Shown here piece by piece: positions 26,401-41,400 of a stretch of 64,000 nt of DNA (its first letter is position 1; the number at the start of each line of letters is the position of its first letter). Under the pieces are notes generated by a model. It worked only from the letters and a program-made list of their open reading frames with translations. It did no database searches and was not told where the DNA came from. Position numbers and translations under genes: made by a program. Origin of the DNA: Argopecten irradians (taxonomy: Eukaryota; Mollusca; Bivalvia; Pectinida; Pectinidae); NCBI RefSeq assembly GCF_041381155.1, contig NC_091137.1, positions 22,489,655 through 22,553,654 on the forward strand. The letters are read 5' to 3'.

Positions 26401-29400
26401 TGCGTAAATATATGGCAAATAGAAGTTCCAAACATCGTATAGGAGATCTAAAAGGAAAGAAAATATGTTTACTGCCGTTCTATCATAAGATTGCACGATT
26501 GTGTTACAGTACTAGTGTATCGACTCACTGTAGTAGATTATATCGCTACATGGTACAGATGAAGTGTCTATGTAACACGCATTGTGATTGGCTGAAGTGT
26601 GTATATAAATAAACGTTACACAATGCAACCTATTTGTGCAATCGGGACGTTGTAAGTACGTCGAAACAATTACCTGTTACCTGTTCATAGATAAACATCT
26701 GAAAAATTAATATTTGTAAAATAGAAGTATTACGCTGTAAAAATAAATAACGCTGATATATAGAATTCGCGCTGTAATATACATGACTGTTGGGTGGTTT
26801 TTTCCGTAGTACACCTAGCACATGTGACGAACTTGACTGACAGAGTTTCCTGAAATAGCTGTTGTAAATATATAAATAAGATGATTGAAAAAAAAAATCA
26901 AACATGGAAAGAGATAACACACAATCAGGTTATACTAGCTGTAGAAGAATACATAATATTGATTTAAACATGATAATACTGGTACCGTTAATGAATAAAT
27001 ATGAAGGTCAAGAAGAAAGTATCTGCTAAAACAACTGTTCAGTTTCATAATTATGGTAAGGTATATTTAAAATGTCAATTTAACTCTGAATTTGAACTTT
27101 ATACTGAATAAAAAAGTGTGGAAGTACTAGCTGCCAACGCGTGCATATTATAAGTTACCGGTAAGTTACATGTGTGTTTGCACATGTGTAAAGTTACGTT
27201 ACTATTTTAATCTCTCGCTAAAATTGTGCCAAAATTAGAAGTGGTTCAACCGATCACAGCCAAAATTAGAAGCAGTCCTCAACCGATCATATGTCGACAT
27301 GTCAAAGCCACGAACCGATCTAAAAGTACGCGAAAGGGTAGTGAAAATGTACAATGATGGCATGGGGTGTCCTATGGAAATATATCTAAAGCGGCTGACG
27401 TTTGTAAATCCACCTGTCGGAAACATCGCAAAGCTGTGCGAGGAACAGCATGGTTCTCTGCTTCCACGTGTTCGGTCTATCATGACACCAACAAAGGTCA
27501 GTGAAGAAGTTGTTAAATTCGTCGAATATCGGAAGAAAATGAGACCAAGCATGGCAGGCTAAAAAAACAGCTTTTCTGTGCACACACGTTTTCCTCTTCT
27601 ATTTTTAGATCAACTCAACCAATCACAATGCGTGTTACATAGGCACTTCACCTGTAACATGTAGCGATGTAATCTACTACAGTGAGTCTATACACTAGTA
27701 CTGTAACACAATCGTGCAATCTTATGATAGAACGGCAGTAATCAAGAGCAGTTAGAATATCAATCTAGCAAAGTTAGCAGGGATTTTCTATTATCATTTG
27801 GTATGAGCTTTTCCATAGATTAGTACTACTGAAAGTTCATTACAGAAACAAACTCACATGAGAAATGGATTTTGAAGAAATAAATATCTTGATCCACAAG
27901 TGACAAACAGGGCACAGTGTGACAAGTTGGGATAGAGCAGACAAGTCTATGTGTAACAAATAAGTCCCAAAGTTCAAGGTGATGGTGGTAGCATAAAATT
28001 GTCTGTTAACAATCTGTTACAAGTAGAGGATAGACCAGTGTCAATCAAAATTTTGACTGCAAACTTACCAATATATCGCTGTTTTTTATGGATGTCGTCG
28101 TCAAAACAGGCAGACACTACCCACACACAACCCACAATAACAAAGATGAGTAGGACGAGGACGATGATGGACTCATAGACCCGAGCCTTTATACCCTGTA
28201 ACAATTCAATATCAACACTTTCATAGCAATATCTATATCATCAGATCTGCTCTCAAAATGCATCATATATCTACGTCATCCTGTGAAGCTACCATGATAA
28301 TAATACTATGTCTTTTCCAAATTTCAAGCATTATCCTAAATATACAGCTTTTGCACTTTTGTTAATATTATACATGTACATCACTTTCAATACTAAATTA
28401 TACCATGCATCAGCTTCCAATTTTCACAGTTATAAGCAATTTTGATAGTTTCAATGCGTAGTAACTTGGAGCCAAGTCTGAAGAACATAAAGCTATATAT
28501 GTTGTTTTAAGTAGGCTAGGTTGCTAAATTAATTTGGTTGAGCAATCTTGTAAATGGAAATGATGAAATAATCAATATCATATTTATACTCTGCATTTAA
28601 ATTGTGGTTGCTTCAGAGAAATTGCCTACTTTGGCTGAGACCATAATTTACTAACTACCTGGTATTTTGTTAAATAATCTTCAGAGTCCAACATACTGTA
28701 GTCTATGTGGTACAAAGGCTTTTTCTCGACAAATATCAATTTAAACAAAAATAGGCTACATATGAATTTTAAGTCTTGCTTCAGACAATCCTATTACCTT
28801 CTTGCATCCAACAAAACCTTCTGACTCTGTGAAAAAGTATGCGAATGGCATGAACAAAAACAGTGAAACATTGGACATGGCAAACTGCATATTCCATAAC
28901 CCTGGAAGGAGAGAAAAAAATACAAATTAAGTATATGACATAGTCGTGAAGATATACAATGTACAAACTTCTCATAAGTAAATATTCATCCTGATTATCC
29001 ATTGTGAAAATTAAATTCAATTTTATATACACATATCATAAAGAACAAAAACAGTTTATGTTAATAATTACCAAATTACTGCATTATATTTTTTTAAGCC
29101 TTTGTTCATTTTTTTCCCACATAACAGCTACAAATAGTGAATAAATGTAAGATGATATCAAATCTAATCCAACTTTATCTTTCATCTTTTCATATTACAG
29201 AGCTATCTACCCTTGCAGGTAGGTATTGATTGTGATGTTGTGCCTACCAGTGTAATTTCATACTTTTTAGAGAAAACAACATGATTTTCACTTTAAAAAA
29301 GAAAGAAAGAATTACGTCACAATGAACACTCACCTTCAAGGGAGGTAATTTTTGATATGGAAAGACTAGTCCTGACAGAGCAAATGTTATGTGAAGAAAA

Positions 29401-32400
29401 AATAAAACTACTCGTATATCTAATACATGTATAAAGAACCTACCATGGATGAGTGAACTGTTCAGCCATTTGACGTAATAACTTTTTGGATAGTGGTGCA
29501 GCACCTCATTTGATATGATAGATATGGGTAACAGAAGGACAGCTCCAACTGACACGGACAGAGTGAAGGTACACAGCCATAACCTAAGAAAAGGAATTAG
29601 GTTTTGTTTTATTTTCTTTTATGTCTCATTAACACCATTGGACATCTAAACCAGAGCTTGCTAATCATCATGCTGCCTGCTTTCTAATGTGTTTCATGTC
29701 TATCATTTACATGATACATTTATCATTTTTGTTCGTAGTAACATGAGTATTAGCAAGCAAAATGGACAATCTTATCAGCTAGGTACACAAATAAAACTAA
29801 ATCACCTCTAAAAGATGTAAACAATATATACAGATCAGACCTGTTTCAATACAGATAACATGCATGTACATACTGCATAGAGAGTTTATGAAAGCAAGAG
29901 TAAGAAATGGCGATAAGAAAAAGACATTGGTCAATATCTAACATTACCAAAGTGTATAAGTACTTAGTACTGGGTACATGGTATTGTACATACTTTAATC
30001 CTATAACCTATATATAAATATATGAAATACATGCATGTTCTCCTTCACATTGACTAGGTATATATGAAATAGAAACATATATACATATGTATATATGTTT
30101 CTGGTTGAAATAGTGTATCTTTTATTTTGTTTTACTTGATGCCCTAATGAACAGTTATAGAATCATGTTCTGGAGGTAAAGGAAAGCCAGAGTGCACATA
30201 TATTAGTACATAGCAAATATTCCACATTGGTTTCAGACTCCCAGTCCAAAAGTATAAAACAAGTGTCAAGACACTTGTAACAAGACATACCCTTTCAAAA
30301 TGAAATTTAGCTTTAATCTTAATCTTAAATTACATGTACTGCTATTAAAGATGCTCCACCGCTGACAAATGTTATTTTTTCACTATCAAAAACAGAAGCT
30401 GGCGATTTAGTATTTTTCTTCAGTTACAAAAGTTACTTACTTTACACCATTATCAACATTGAGCTTTGAGCTTTTAATTTTACTTCAAGTTGAAAATATG
30501 AAAAAAATAATTAATTGCATCCCGAAAAAATTCTGTGGCACGATATCCTATATGGAATGAAGTACTGATTGCAAAAGCACCAAAGTCAAAATAAATAATT
30601 TCATACTATTTTTTGTGTTAATTAGACATATATATATACACGATAAAACACAAATTATTGTTCAAATAATGAATATCATTTATGCTCTGTTGGTGGTGGA
30701 GTATCTTTAACAGTTGGCAAACTGTACATAAAATCATGTGAAACAAATCTAAAATTTAAGTTACTCACGATATTCTATATACCACAGCATCTTCTTCTCC
30801 TACAGAAAAATAAAGAATGTTCATAAATCAGCATAACTAAATGTTTATTTCACATCAAGTAATATATATATGACATCAAAATAATGATATCTTGATGTTA
30901 AGTTACAACTGGACTTTGAACTATGATACATGCCATTCCATATTTTTCACCAGTTTTTTTTTTACAGACTAATTTGAAAATACATGTAGTTAAATGACCA
31001 TATGAAAAGGGTACATTATTAAAAAAAGTACCCCTAAACTTATTTTTTTTTAAGTTCATTCAGTTTGATATTCACAGATATTTTTTTCTTTGAAAAATAA
31101 TTGAAACTTCACACATCAATCGTTCTTTTGAACGGTGATCAATGAATCATAAAAAGATGTAAGATACAAAATTTATAATTACGATATTTAAAACAAAAGG
31201 AAATATCCTTTAAGTGCTTGCTGTTTGCATTGACACATCATTGTTTCTCCTACATCCGAGAAACTTTTGTACTAATATAACATCACGGTACTTTATCAAT
31301 TAGCTACACATATTATGTGTTAGCTGATCATGAGCTGAATGCAAGAATTTATTTCAAAATGAATGCTGTAATATAGGTACATTATGTAATATATTTGTAT
31401 TTACTATTTAACAATTCTACTAGAAATCTGTCTACAGGTATGCTATATTTATATACATACATGTATCTATACATGATCAAACAGCTGGTGATATGATCAT
31501 GAATATTCAAGCTAGTATGCAGTATGTATAATGGAAAAGACATTTAGTTTTACAAAATGTTGCTCTGTTTATTCATAAGACACAAACAGGCTGTTACTTT
31601 TATACAAGTAATTAAATATAGAGAGAGAGTTTCTGCAGTGTCAGTAAATTTGAACACAAATTAATAATATGAATTAAAATCTCAATTTTTATAAATCAAT
31701 AAAATAAAAATTATTTGACGTACCTGCGTAGGTGTCATCCGAGTCCGCTTTTCTCTTAAAGTAGCAGATGGTAATGTAAGAGCTTACATACAGTAGGATA
31801 AACAGCAGCATGAATATCTGGAATAAAACAAAATAGTATAATTATTATTCATTAACATGTACCGATATATATAGCTGTCAAATTAAATGTGATACAGATT
31901 TTTGTTCAATGTATGCCATCAATTGAACTCTTATTTAAAGCATTACATCTTTTTTCAATAACATTAATACATTAAATGTTTTGCCTAAAGTACATTATTT
32001 AAGCGCAGTCAAAAGTGCAATTAGCTAGTTCAATACTGGATTTTTTTTTTTTTTTTTAAATTTAGCACACTATACATGCATATGCATGACTTAGTGCTTC
32101 AAAGACAGTGCTAAAATAAAACTACAGATAAAAAATAAGTATGTTTAAAGTATCTTATATGCAAACATGTCATGATGAGTATGTATTCAGTTGATGAAAG
32201 CAATTTTCTGGCCATGGCTGAAGTGGATATATAATTCCTAACAAATTATATAATTAGAGATACACATACAAGTACATGTATAACTTATCAAGAGTTTCAG
32301 TAAGCATGCATGATTGTAAATAGACAAGCATTTTATGTATTCTCCAGTCTGTCCATGTATAATGCATTTGACAGCTTTAAATACTGAAAATATTTTTCGC

Positions 32401-35400
32401 TCTTTCTCTTGGAATACAATGAACATGTAGCGTATTTTGATAATCATGAGGACCAATTAATGCAACTACAAGAGGCCTTTATATATATATATATATATAT
32501 ACACAGTAATGATGAGAACAAAGTGAACAAGGAGCCAAGGAGTCAACTTTCAAACCTTGATTAAATGTGCTATTATGTGCTATTATGACTTTATGATCAT
32601 GATCATCCTCTCCAAATTCAGAAAACCTTTATCCATAAATGTTTTAGTTTGGATTCCTATATATAACCAAATCATGATACTTCAGCCATCTGTGAAAAAT
32701 AAGGAGATCTATATATAAGACACAACAGAGAATCTGACATTTAAGTACATGTATATGTACTAATTATATGGCATCGGCAAAAACGGCACTGTACATCAAT
32801 TTTTAAGACATATTGTGACTGACGTGATGTTGATCAGATCTAGCTAGCTTGATGAAAGATCCCCTTGAAGACCCTCATTCCAAAAGGGTTTGATCAGAAA
32901 GTCTGATTTATACACAATATATTCATAGGATTATAGCCTGGCCTATATATCTACCCATCCCCTGTTCCAACAATTCATGTTTAAAGCAGCTTATACCTTG
33001 GTACAATGAAGTCAAGTCTAGGGCTTTGAATATGATCTGTGCTATGACCAAATTAAATAAAGCTACTCTTGATCACTAATTTGTTACTTTTTACCTCGAA
33101 TCTATACATTTGTAATCAAAATTTGCAGTTCTTTATAATATTAAGAAAGAAAATAATATCCTTTGATGTCAGACATAAAATACTTCTTTGATATTGTTTT
33201 GGGTAAAAAGGAACTAAAATTTCAAAATAAGAATACAATGTAGCTGACTTTTAGGAGTAATTATTTACATATGCCGACTAAACTGATCCTGGAGTACATT
33301 GTATACGTAGTAATGGTAGCTATATCTACATGCAGATGGCATATATGATTCGATGATACAGATGAAGCATGGTTTGTGTCAAATAGCCAAAAATTTGTTT
33401 GAATCACCTGCACATGTTATATACTGTAGATGCATATATTATACTGGTATAAATTAATCACTTGTACTATAGTAGTACATATATACCTGGAATGGTTATA
33501 AAATTAATTCACTTTTATCTGGTTTATTTTTACATAGTCTATCTTTTAAATTATCTAATAAATAATTCATTATAATCATGATCATACGACAATATATTTG
33601 CCTAAATGATTATAATGAACTGAGTGAACATTTATAATATCATACCTATGACAGTGATGGGCCTGTCCTAGCTAGGCTCCCAATGCTACTTGAACAATAT
33701 CAATATGAGAAACAGCACTTTTAACACCCAATACAATACATGTACTACATTTGAACTTTTATTGGGACGTATCCATGTACATGTATATATATTATATACT
33801 GCACATGTTTAAAACCATTTGAAAAAGCCTATTGAACTCAAGAAAAAATACTCTATAGTTAAACTCCAGTTATTCTGAATGTATGTACCAGTATATATCT
33901 ATACATACCAGGATACCTGCATTACATGAAATCATAACAGTTTAAACATTGATTCACAACAGCTGAATGTATACAGGCTTTTGTTTACTTCATGATAAAT
34001 TATAAAACGCATTGAATGGACATTAAATAATGGAGACAATATCACCAGGTAATAATAGACAAAATAAACAAAACATGTAAATATACATCGTACAAACAAT
34101 TGGCATGTGTTCAAATCAGTTAAATAGCTGCCAATTCAAGCTTTAAGAATGCCTGAAAATATAGCATATTTATACATTCATATCTTGAGAATATGAAAAC
34201 ATGCTGTCTCAGCTTTGACTGCTATGAAACCCTAAGTAAGAGGTCTAAAGGGTCTGTATCATTGTCCTACATTTGGGACAGCAATCATGGCAGTATAATA
34301 CCAGAAGATATACATGTATATATTGTAGATATAAATGTATATATATATATAATAACTAATATGATGTGCTTAACATTCCTACATTTTTTTTATATGTTTG
34401 AACAAAACTACATTATCAAAACAAATAATACTTGTATACAAATCCTCTTGCTTCAGCTTGGAAAAAAAGGCCAAAATGTAGGTGACACTTATATATATGT
34501 CACAGTGTCGTAAATTATAAACTCTCAATATAAAGGCCCACTATGCTATCTTTCCAGAGAAGAAAATAAAGGTTTCTTAAAAACATTGATAACATCAGAA
34601 AATATATATATATATACTGATGGCTTAAGATGAGTTTACAACACCAAACATATGAAAGATTTCCTGCATAATATATGGTTACAGTGGAGAGTCCATTCGT
34701 TGTTTTGCCGTGTGGCGTAGTGATAGTCAACTACGTATACCATGCGGTATTTAGGACATTGGTGGGAAACATAAGATATTTTTAATCAAATTGTTCAGAA
34801 GGTCATCACCATGTAGTATTAACGGTAAGTTGATAATTTTTGCGACTCTACAAAATTATTTATCTCGTTTTACATTTCTATTTTAACAATAAAAAGCCTT
34901 TACGGAAAGTTAGTGGGCCTTAATGTTTTTATGCATACATATATTTCCTCCAAAACTTTAAATCTTATCCTGTTTTCCTCCTCATCACTGAAGAGACATA
35001 AGATATCCAATGGCCTTAACGGTAAGAGAAATATGATATCCAATGGCCTTAACAGTAAGAGACTTAAGATATCCAATGGCCTTAACAGTAAGAGACTTAA
35101 GATATCCAATGGCCTTAACAGTAAGAGACTTAAGATATCCAATGGCCTTAACGGTAAGAGACATAAGATATCCAATAGCCTTAACGGTAAGAGACATAAG
35201 ATATCCAATGGCCTTAACAGTAAGAGACATAAGATATCCAATGGCCTTAACGGTAAGAGACATAAGATATCCAATGGTCTTAACGGTAAGAGACATAAGA
35301 TATCCAATGGCATTAACAGTAAGAGACTTAAGATATCCAATGGCCTTAACAGTAAGAGACGTAAGATATCCAATGGCCTTAACGGTAAGAGACTTAAGAT

Positions 35401-38400
35401 ATCCAATGGCCTTAACGGTAAGAGACATAAGATATCCAATGGCCTTAACGGTAAGAGACATAAGATATCCAATGGCCTTAACGGTAAGAGACATAAGATA
35501 TCCAATGGCCTTAACGGTAAGAGACATAAGATATCCAATGGCCTTAACGGTAAGAGACATAAGATATCTAATGGCCTTAACGGTAAGAGACATAAGATAT
35601 CCAATGGCCTTAACGGTAAGAGACATTAGATATCCAATGGCCTTAACGGTAAGAGACATAAAATATCCAATGGCCTTAACGGTAAGAGACATAAGATATC
35701 CAATGGCCTTAACGGTAAGAGACATAAGATATCCAATGGCCTTAATGGTAAGAGACATAAGATATCCAATGGCCTTAACGGTAAGAGACATAAGATATCC
35801 AATGGTCTTAACGGTAAGAGACATTAGATATCCAATGGCCTTAATGGTAAGAGACATAAGATATCCAATGGCCTTAACGGTAAGAGACATAAGATATCCA
35901 ATGGTCTTAACGGTAAGAGACATTAGATATCCAATGGCCTTAATGGTCATCTCATAACTTTAAGCTTAGCATCAGTTGAATTGGAAAAGAATTAAATACA
36001 GTTTTTTGAGAAGATGATTTTGGCACATATCTTGGATTTGAGAAGAAGTTCAAAATGTGATTTCAAGATTGCAATTGTGGTGGCCATCTTGGATTTGCAA
36101 TCAATCTTAAAAATATGAACACTTATACATGTAGGTCAGGACCATGTTGGGATAATTTCCTGCAAGTTTCAGCTAAATTGCACTTTTAGAACTTGAGAAA
36201 AAGTTCAAAATGTGTTTTAAAGACAAATGCCATCTTAAATTTCAGATTAAAAATGACTCGATAAATAACAACTACATATGGTTGGGCCATGTCAGATTTC
36301 AGTTCAATCCCAGTGGTAGGACTTGAGAAGGAAGTTTAAAATGTGATAAGTTAACGAACAGTGCAACGTGCACAACGATGGTGAAGCCATCAGGTCAGAT
36401 GATCATGACCTTTTGCATTTAGAAACACATGTTTATTATTACTTGTTTGATATAGTTAAAGATGCTCCACCTCTGACAAATAGCATTTTTTCACTATCAA
36501 AAACGGGAGCAGACGATTAAGTATTTTTCTTCAGTTACAAAAGTTACTTACTTTACACCATTACCACCAATGAAAAGTTTGCGCTTCTAATTTCACTTCA
36601 AGTTAAAGTTGCAAAAAATAATTAATTGCATCCCGAAAAAACTCTGTGTCACTATATCCTATATGGCATGAAGTACTGATTGCGCATGCACCAATTCATT
36701 TATGTAATTTTTGTGTATTAGACATATATTTACACGATTAAACACCAATTATTTTGCAATTGATGAATATCATTTATGCTCTGTCGGCGGTGGAGCATCT
36801 TTAAACTATGGAATTATAGTACAATGTATGTGGTATTGTACATGTATGTGTTTATGATTATCTTTCTCATTTCGGAAATATAAATGCTTTTAATAACATT
36901 ATCTTGGAAGAAAATATGTAAATTGGAAAGAAAATTTTGTTGAATAAGCAGGGTATTTTTTTGTTATCAATTTTGCTAAAGGCGGCATGTTTCACATTTT
37001 CCACATTGACTTTAATTTTGTGACTTGAAAATAGGAATATTACTGAGAAAACAGGTGGGCCTGGGCCAACTATTAGAGATCTAGACAGGACTGGGTATGC
37101 AATGTTCAATAGAGTATAGAGTTCATTTTTACTTCAATTTGTAAAGCAATTATTGAGACAAAATGAATGACTGAATGATTATCATTTTATGCTTTTTAAA
37201 GTTTCAAATTTTTGAAAAACAAATCAATTTTTTCATATTGACCTATATTAGGCAGCATACTTTATTTTCACAAGCATGTCCCTCCTGTCTTGTCAATCGA
37301 TCAGGAGATTTTCTTACCGATGCATGAGCTTTAAATTAGAAGCTTATCTGCGTTCTGTTGTCATACAATACTTAGAAAAATCCCAACAATTTAAATTGGC
37401 TTTTAAGGAGGTCAACCTCTATTGGCTGGGTATATGTTTACTACCATTTAACCCGGTCAGTTCAGGGGTCTGAAGAGAGATTTAAATTCATTACCCCAGT
37501 AAATATCAGTGCCAATGTTGTCACCAAGATATATATCTCAACCCTTTAAATGTATCAAATTTCAAGTAGACATCTCTAATGCACTCTTCATTTCTCAATG
37601 ATCATGATATAAAGATAATCGCTAGTTCAAAACAACAAGACTCCAAAAAGGTCAAATATAAACGTAATTATATATATAACATATTATACTTTGCTTATTT
37701 TTGCATTTTACAAATAATCTATCTATCAAACTTTCAGCAAGGATATCACATCAATATCATTTAAGAAATTTACTCTAAATATATTACATAGTAAGTATAT
37801 ATCAGCAGATGAGATGAACAGCCCAAGGGGGTTTTAATTTGCATAAGGTGTACCCAGTACACAATCATTTTGGTGACTGGAAATGTGTCAAAATAGGTGG
37901 GGGTCTTATTTGCAGGAGGGGTCTTATTTGCAGGAGGGGTCTTATTTGCGGTTGAATACAGTATTATAACAATTTTCATTGCTATTGCAGTTGGAATAAT
38001 GTACTAGTATACTCTGGATCCCTAGCCAGTTTATTAGAATCCTAGACATGTCTATTATTGGATGATTACATATTGAAAGTGTTGTTTCCACCTTTATTTG
38101 ATGTTAGAGTACTTATAATTATAACTAATAGCTACTGAACCTTAACATCAGATGTCCATATTTTATGTGTCTGGTTTAGTATGGATTTCAGGAACTGAAT
38201 GGAAGGTCTTGGCTTTATTGTTAACTTCAAACTCTTCTGATATGTATATGACATAATGCAGAGCTACAGTACAGCTGCAATGAATTAGGCCAAAATTTTA
38301 TTTTAAAAGTATATATGTTTCAGGTTACAAGACAAGTTTTTTTTGCTTCTTTTTTTTTCTCAATCTTAAGCAGATATTAAAATATCAAGACCTATTTCAG

Positions 38401-41400
38401 TTCTTCTTTTGTTCCTACATTGCATGAACAAAAATAAAATAAAATTATGATAATTAATTTCTTTTTGTTATCAATAAAAATTGCAAAGGCTGGAAGTAGG
38501 TAGATAAAGGGGTATATCGGTAGTTGAAACTGTCTTTATACAGCTTTTAAATATTAATGACAGCTATACATGTAACATAACCTGGATTCTCATAGGGTTT
38601 GATTTTGCATTGATATTTTCACAGCTGCAATTAAAGTGTCTGTCAGATTCTAAAGACATAGGAATATGATATGATTATATATTCAATATAAAGATTATAA
38701 TTAGAGCATGTACAGTGTTAATTGATTGCAATAATGGGGCTTCTGTAGGGGAATGACAATCAGTTCACTGAATAACAAGTAGGCCTATATATGTGTCATT
38801 TTACCAATGAAGGTATTTGTCATGTGTATGTACCATCGGTATATCAACATGCAGTATGAACATCAACTAGGGGTACTGTAGGTACTGGTAATTGCAAAGG
38901 AATTTGATAAAAAGAAATTTCTGTGGAAATCTAGATCTCTTTCAAATATTTTTTTCATTAAAAATTGCATGCATTTTAGACATAGCAGCTATATAGATGT
39001 GCTACATAACAAAATTGGCAATAGTGGCATGTTTATATTTGTTGAAAACTCAATATATACGCCAGTCAGTAAATTTACGTCTAACTTGATAAAACCATTT
39101 GGAATAATCAAAATATAATTATCTATTTTTGATCATTACACCATCTCATAAATTAACACTAGTTAGTACTATTAGCTAGTGCAAATTGCATGTGCACTCG
39201 TTCCCTAGATTTTTTCTATGAAATCAATGGCCTCTTCAAGGTTCTTGCTTATCATGCTCTTCCAATATAAATTACATATATCTTCACTCTAATGATTGAC
39301 TCTATAAATATTATTGACCATGACCAAGTTTCATTGAAATCCATATATACAATAGTTTGGGAAGAATAGCCATTTACAAGAGGCCCAGAGGGCCTGTATC
39401 GCTCATCTGGCTTTTTTTTTAGTAATTATCACAAAGACTCTGACAATTGGAAAAATTAGCAAAATTGACTCCCAAAGTATAATTTTGAACCACAACCATA
39501 CAATGATGCTATTGATGCCATACAAATATGCTATTCAATTCATAGGTTCAGAGACAAAGTAATTTATATAAAAATAGTAGCCTAATTATAATTGTCCTTT
39601 TTAACCCAGCGTCTATTGCCGTCTAAGGCCCCGGGTGTTAGCCCTATCATTTGTATAATTTCAAATCCCAAACCTATAAGGATGCTACCATTATGAGTGC
39701 TCTGCCATGCTTAGTTGCAGAGAAGAAGTCGTTTATATGGAAATAGCTAAATAGACAAGTTGCAGAGAAGAAGTCATTTATATGGAAATTGACCACTTTT
39801 GACCCCGCCCCTCAGGCGCCCGGGGGTTCAGCCCCATCATTTGTACAATTTGGAATCCCTACCCTATAAGGATGCTACCATTGCATTATGGGTGCTATCC
39901 CATGCTTGGTTGCAGAGAAGAAGTCATTTATATGGAAATAGCCAAATTGACCCCTTTTGACCCCACCCTTCAGGCCCCCGGGGGGTCATCCCAGTCATTT
40001 GTACAATTTGGAATCCCCAACCTATAAGGATGCTACCATTGCATTATGGGTGCTATCCCATGCTTGGTTTCAGAGAAGAAGTTGTTTATAAGGAAATAGC
40101 CAAATTGACCACTTTTGACCCCGCCCCTCAGGCCCCCCGGGGGTCAGCCCTATCATTTGTACAATTTGGAATTCCCATCCTATAACGATACTACCAATGC
40201 ATTATGAATGCTATCTCATGCTTAGTTTCAGAGAAGAAGTCGTTTAAATGGAAATAGCGAAATTGACCCCTTTTGGCCCCGCCCCTCAGGCCCCTAGGGG
40301 GTCAGCCCCATCATTTGTACAATTTTCAGTTAGCAGCTCATAACGATGCTACCAGTCATATTTTGTTGAAATCCGACCAGTAGTTATGGAGAAGAAGTCG
40401 ATTGTTGACGGACGCCGGACACCGGACGCTGCGGTAACCCATAAGCTCACCTCGGTCATTCGGACCAGGTGAGCTAATAATTAGTCATTTTGAGACAAAG
40501 GGACATAATATAATTATACTATGACTCTGAAATTAAAAGGTGGATTCATCTTGTTCAACTTCTGAAATAAATCATGCACATATTATGTATATGAAGCATA
40601 AGGATTTTTTCCATGCAACTTAATTTTATTGAAAATTCCTCCAGTAATTTTGTTTTGTAAGTTGTTACAATTGGGTAATATAAAATGTATGTTGTTAATG
40701 TTCTGGTATAAATAACACAAATATACATTGTATAAGCATTATTGCCATCAAGTTCATTGAACTCACTCTACTGGAATCCAGTAGTTTAGGAGTAATAATC
40801 AGTTGATTGTTGAATTGACAACAGATAGCTAGACGGACAGCCCTATAGGTCTGAATCCCAGAGTATATCTTGGCCCCCTAACTTCATTGCAGTAGCCTAT
40901 CTAGTGAGATCTGGGTCAAACATTGACAACCAGGTAACTCAATCGGTAGAGCATCCGTCTAGCAAGCGTTCAGAAGTCCTGGGTTCGAATCCTGGTCTGG
41001 TAGCAATAGGTTCCCCTCTACTGTATGTGACATTGATCAACTGAAGAGCAGTATATTATATCAACATATTAAAATATCCCTGTATATATTAGATGTATAG
41101 TAACAGGAGTATAAGTGGAAATAAGACTAAACCAATTCTTAAAGGCCCTATGAATTATCCATGATCACAAAACAAGGTGTGGGCAGCACATGTAACACGT
41201 ATGCCTGCAGGACACATTTCTCAGTGCACTAGGCCTATGTATTAGCCTTCATCTAAGTGGTTCCTATATTGAATATTGCCCTTTTCGAGTAAGCACATCA
41301 AAAGGACAGGGAGTATTACAAGACAATGGTAAAGAGGTCGCGTTTCTCATTAACTCATCATCATATACTGCATCTATCGAAAAGAGCATCAACTCCATGA

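Noticed and set aside
34900..35957. Long open frames (234-321 codons) on both strands
   Set aside because: They are produced by a 33-bp tandem repeat without stops; overlapping frames on both strands have equal quality, and the array lies in an LMBR1 intron.
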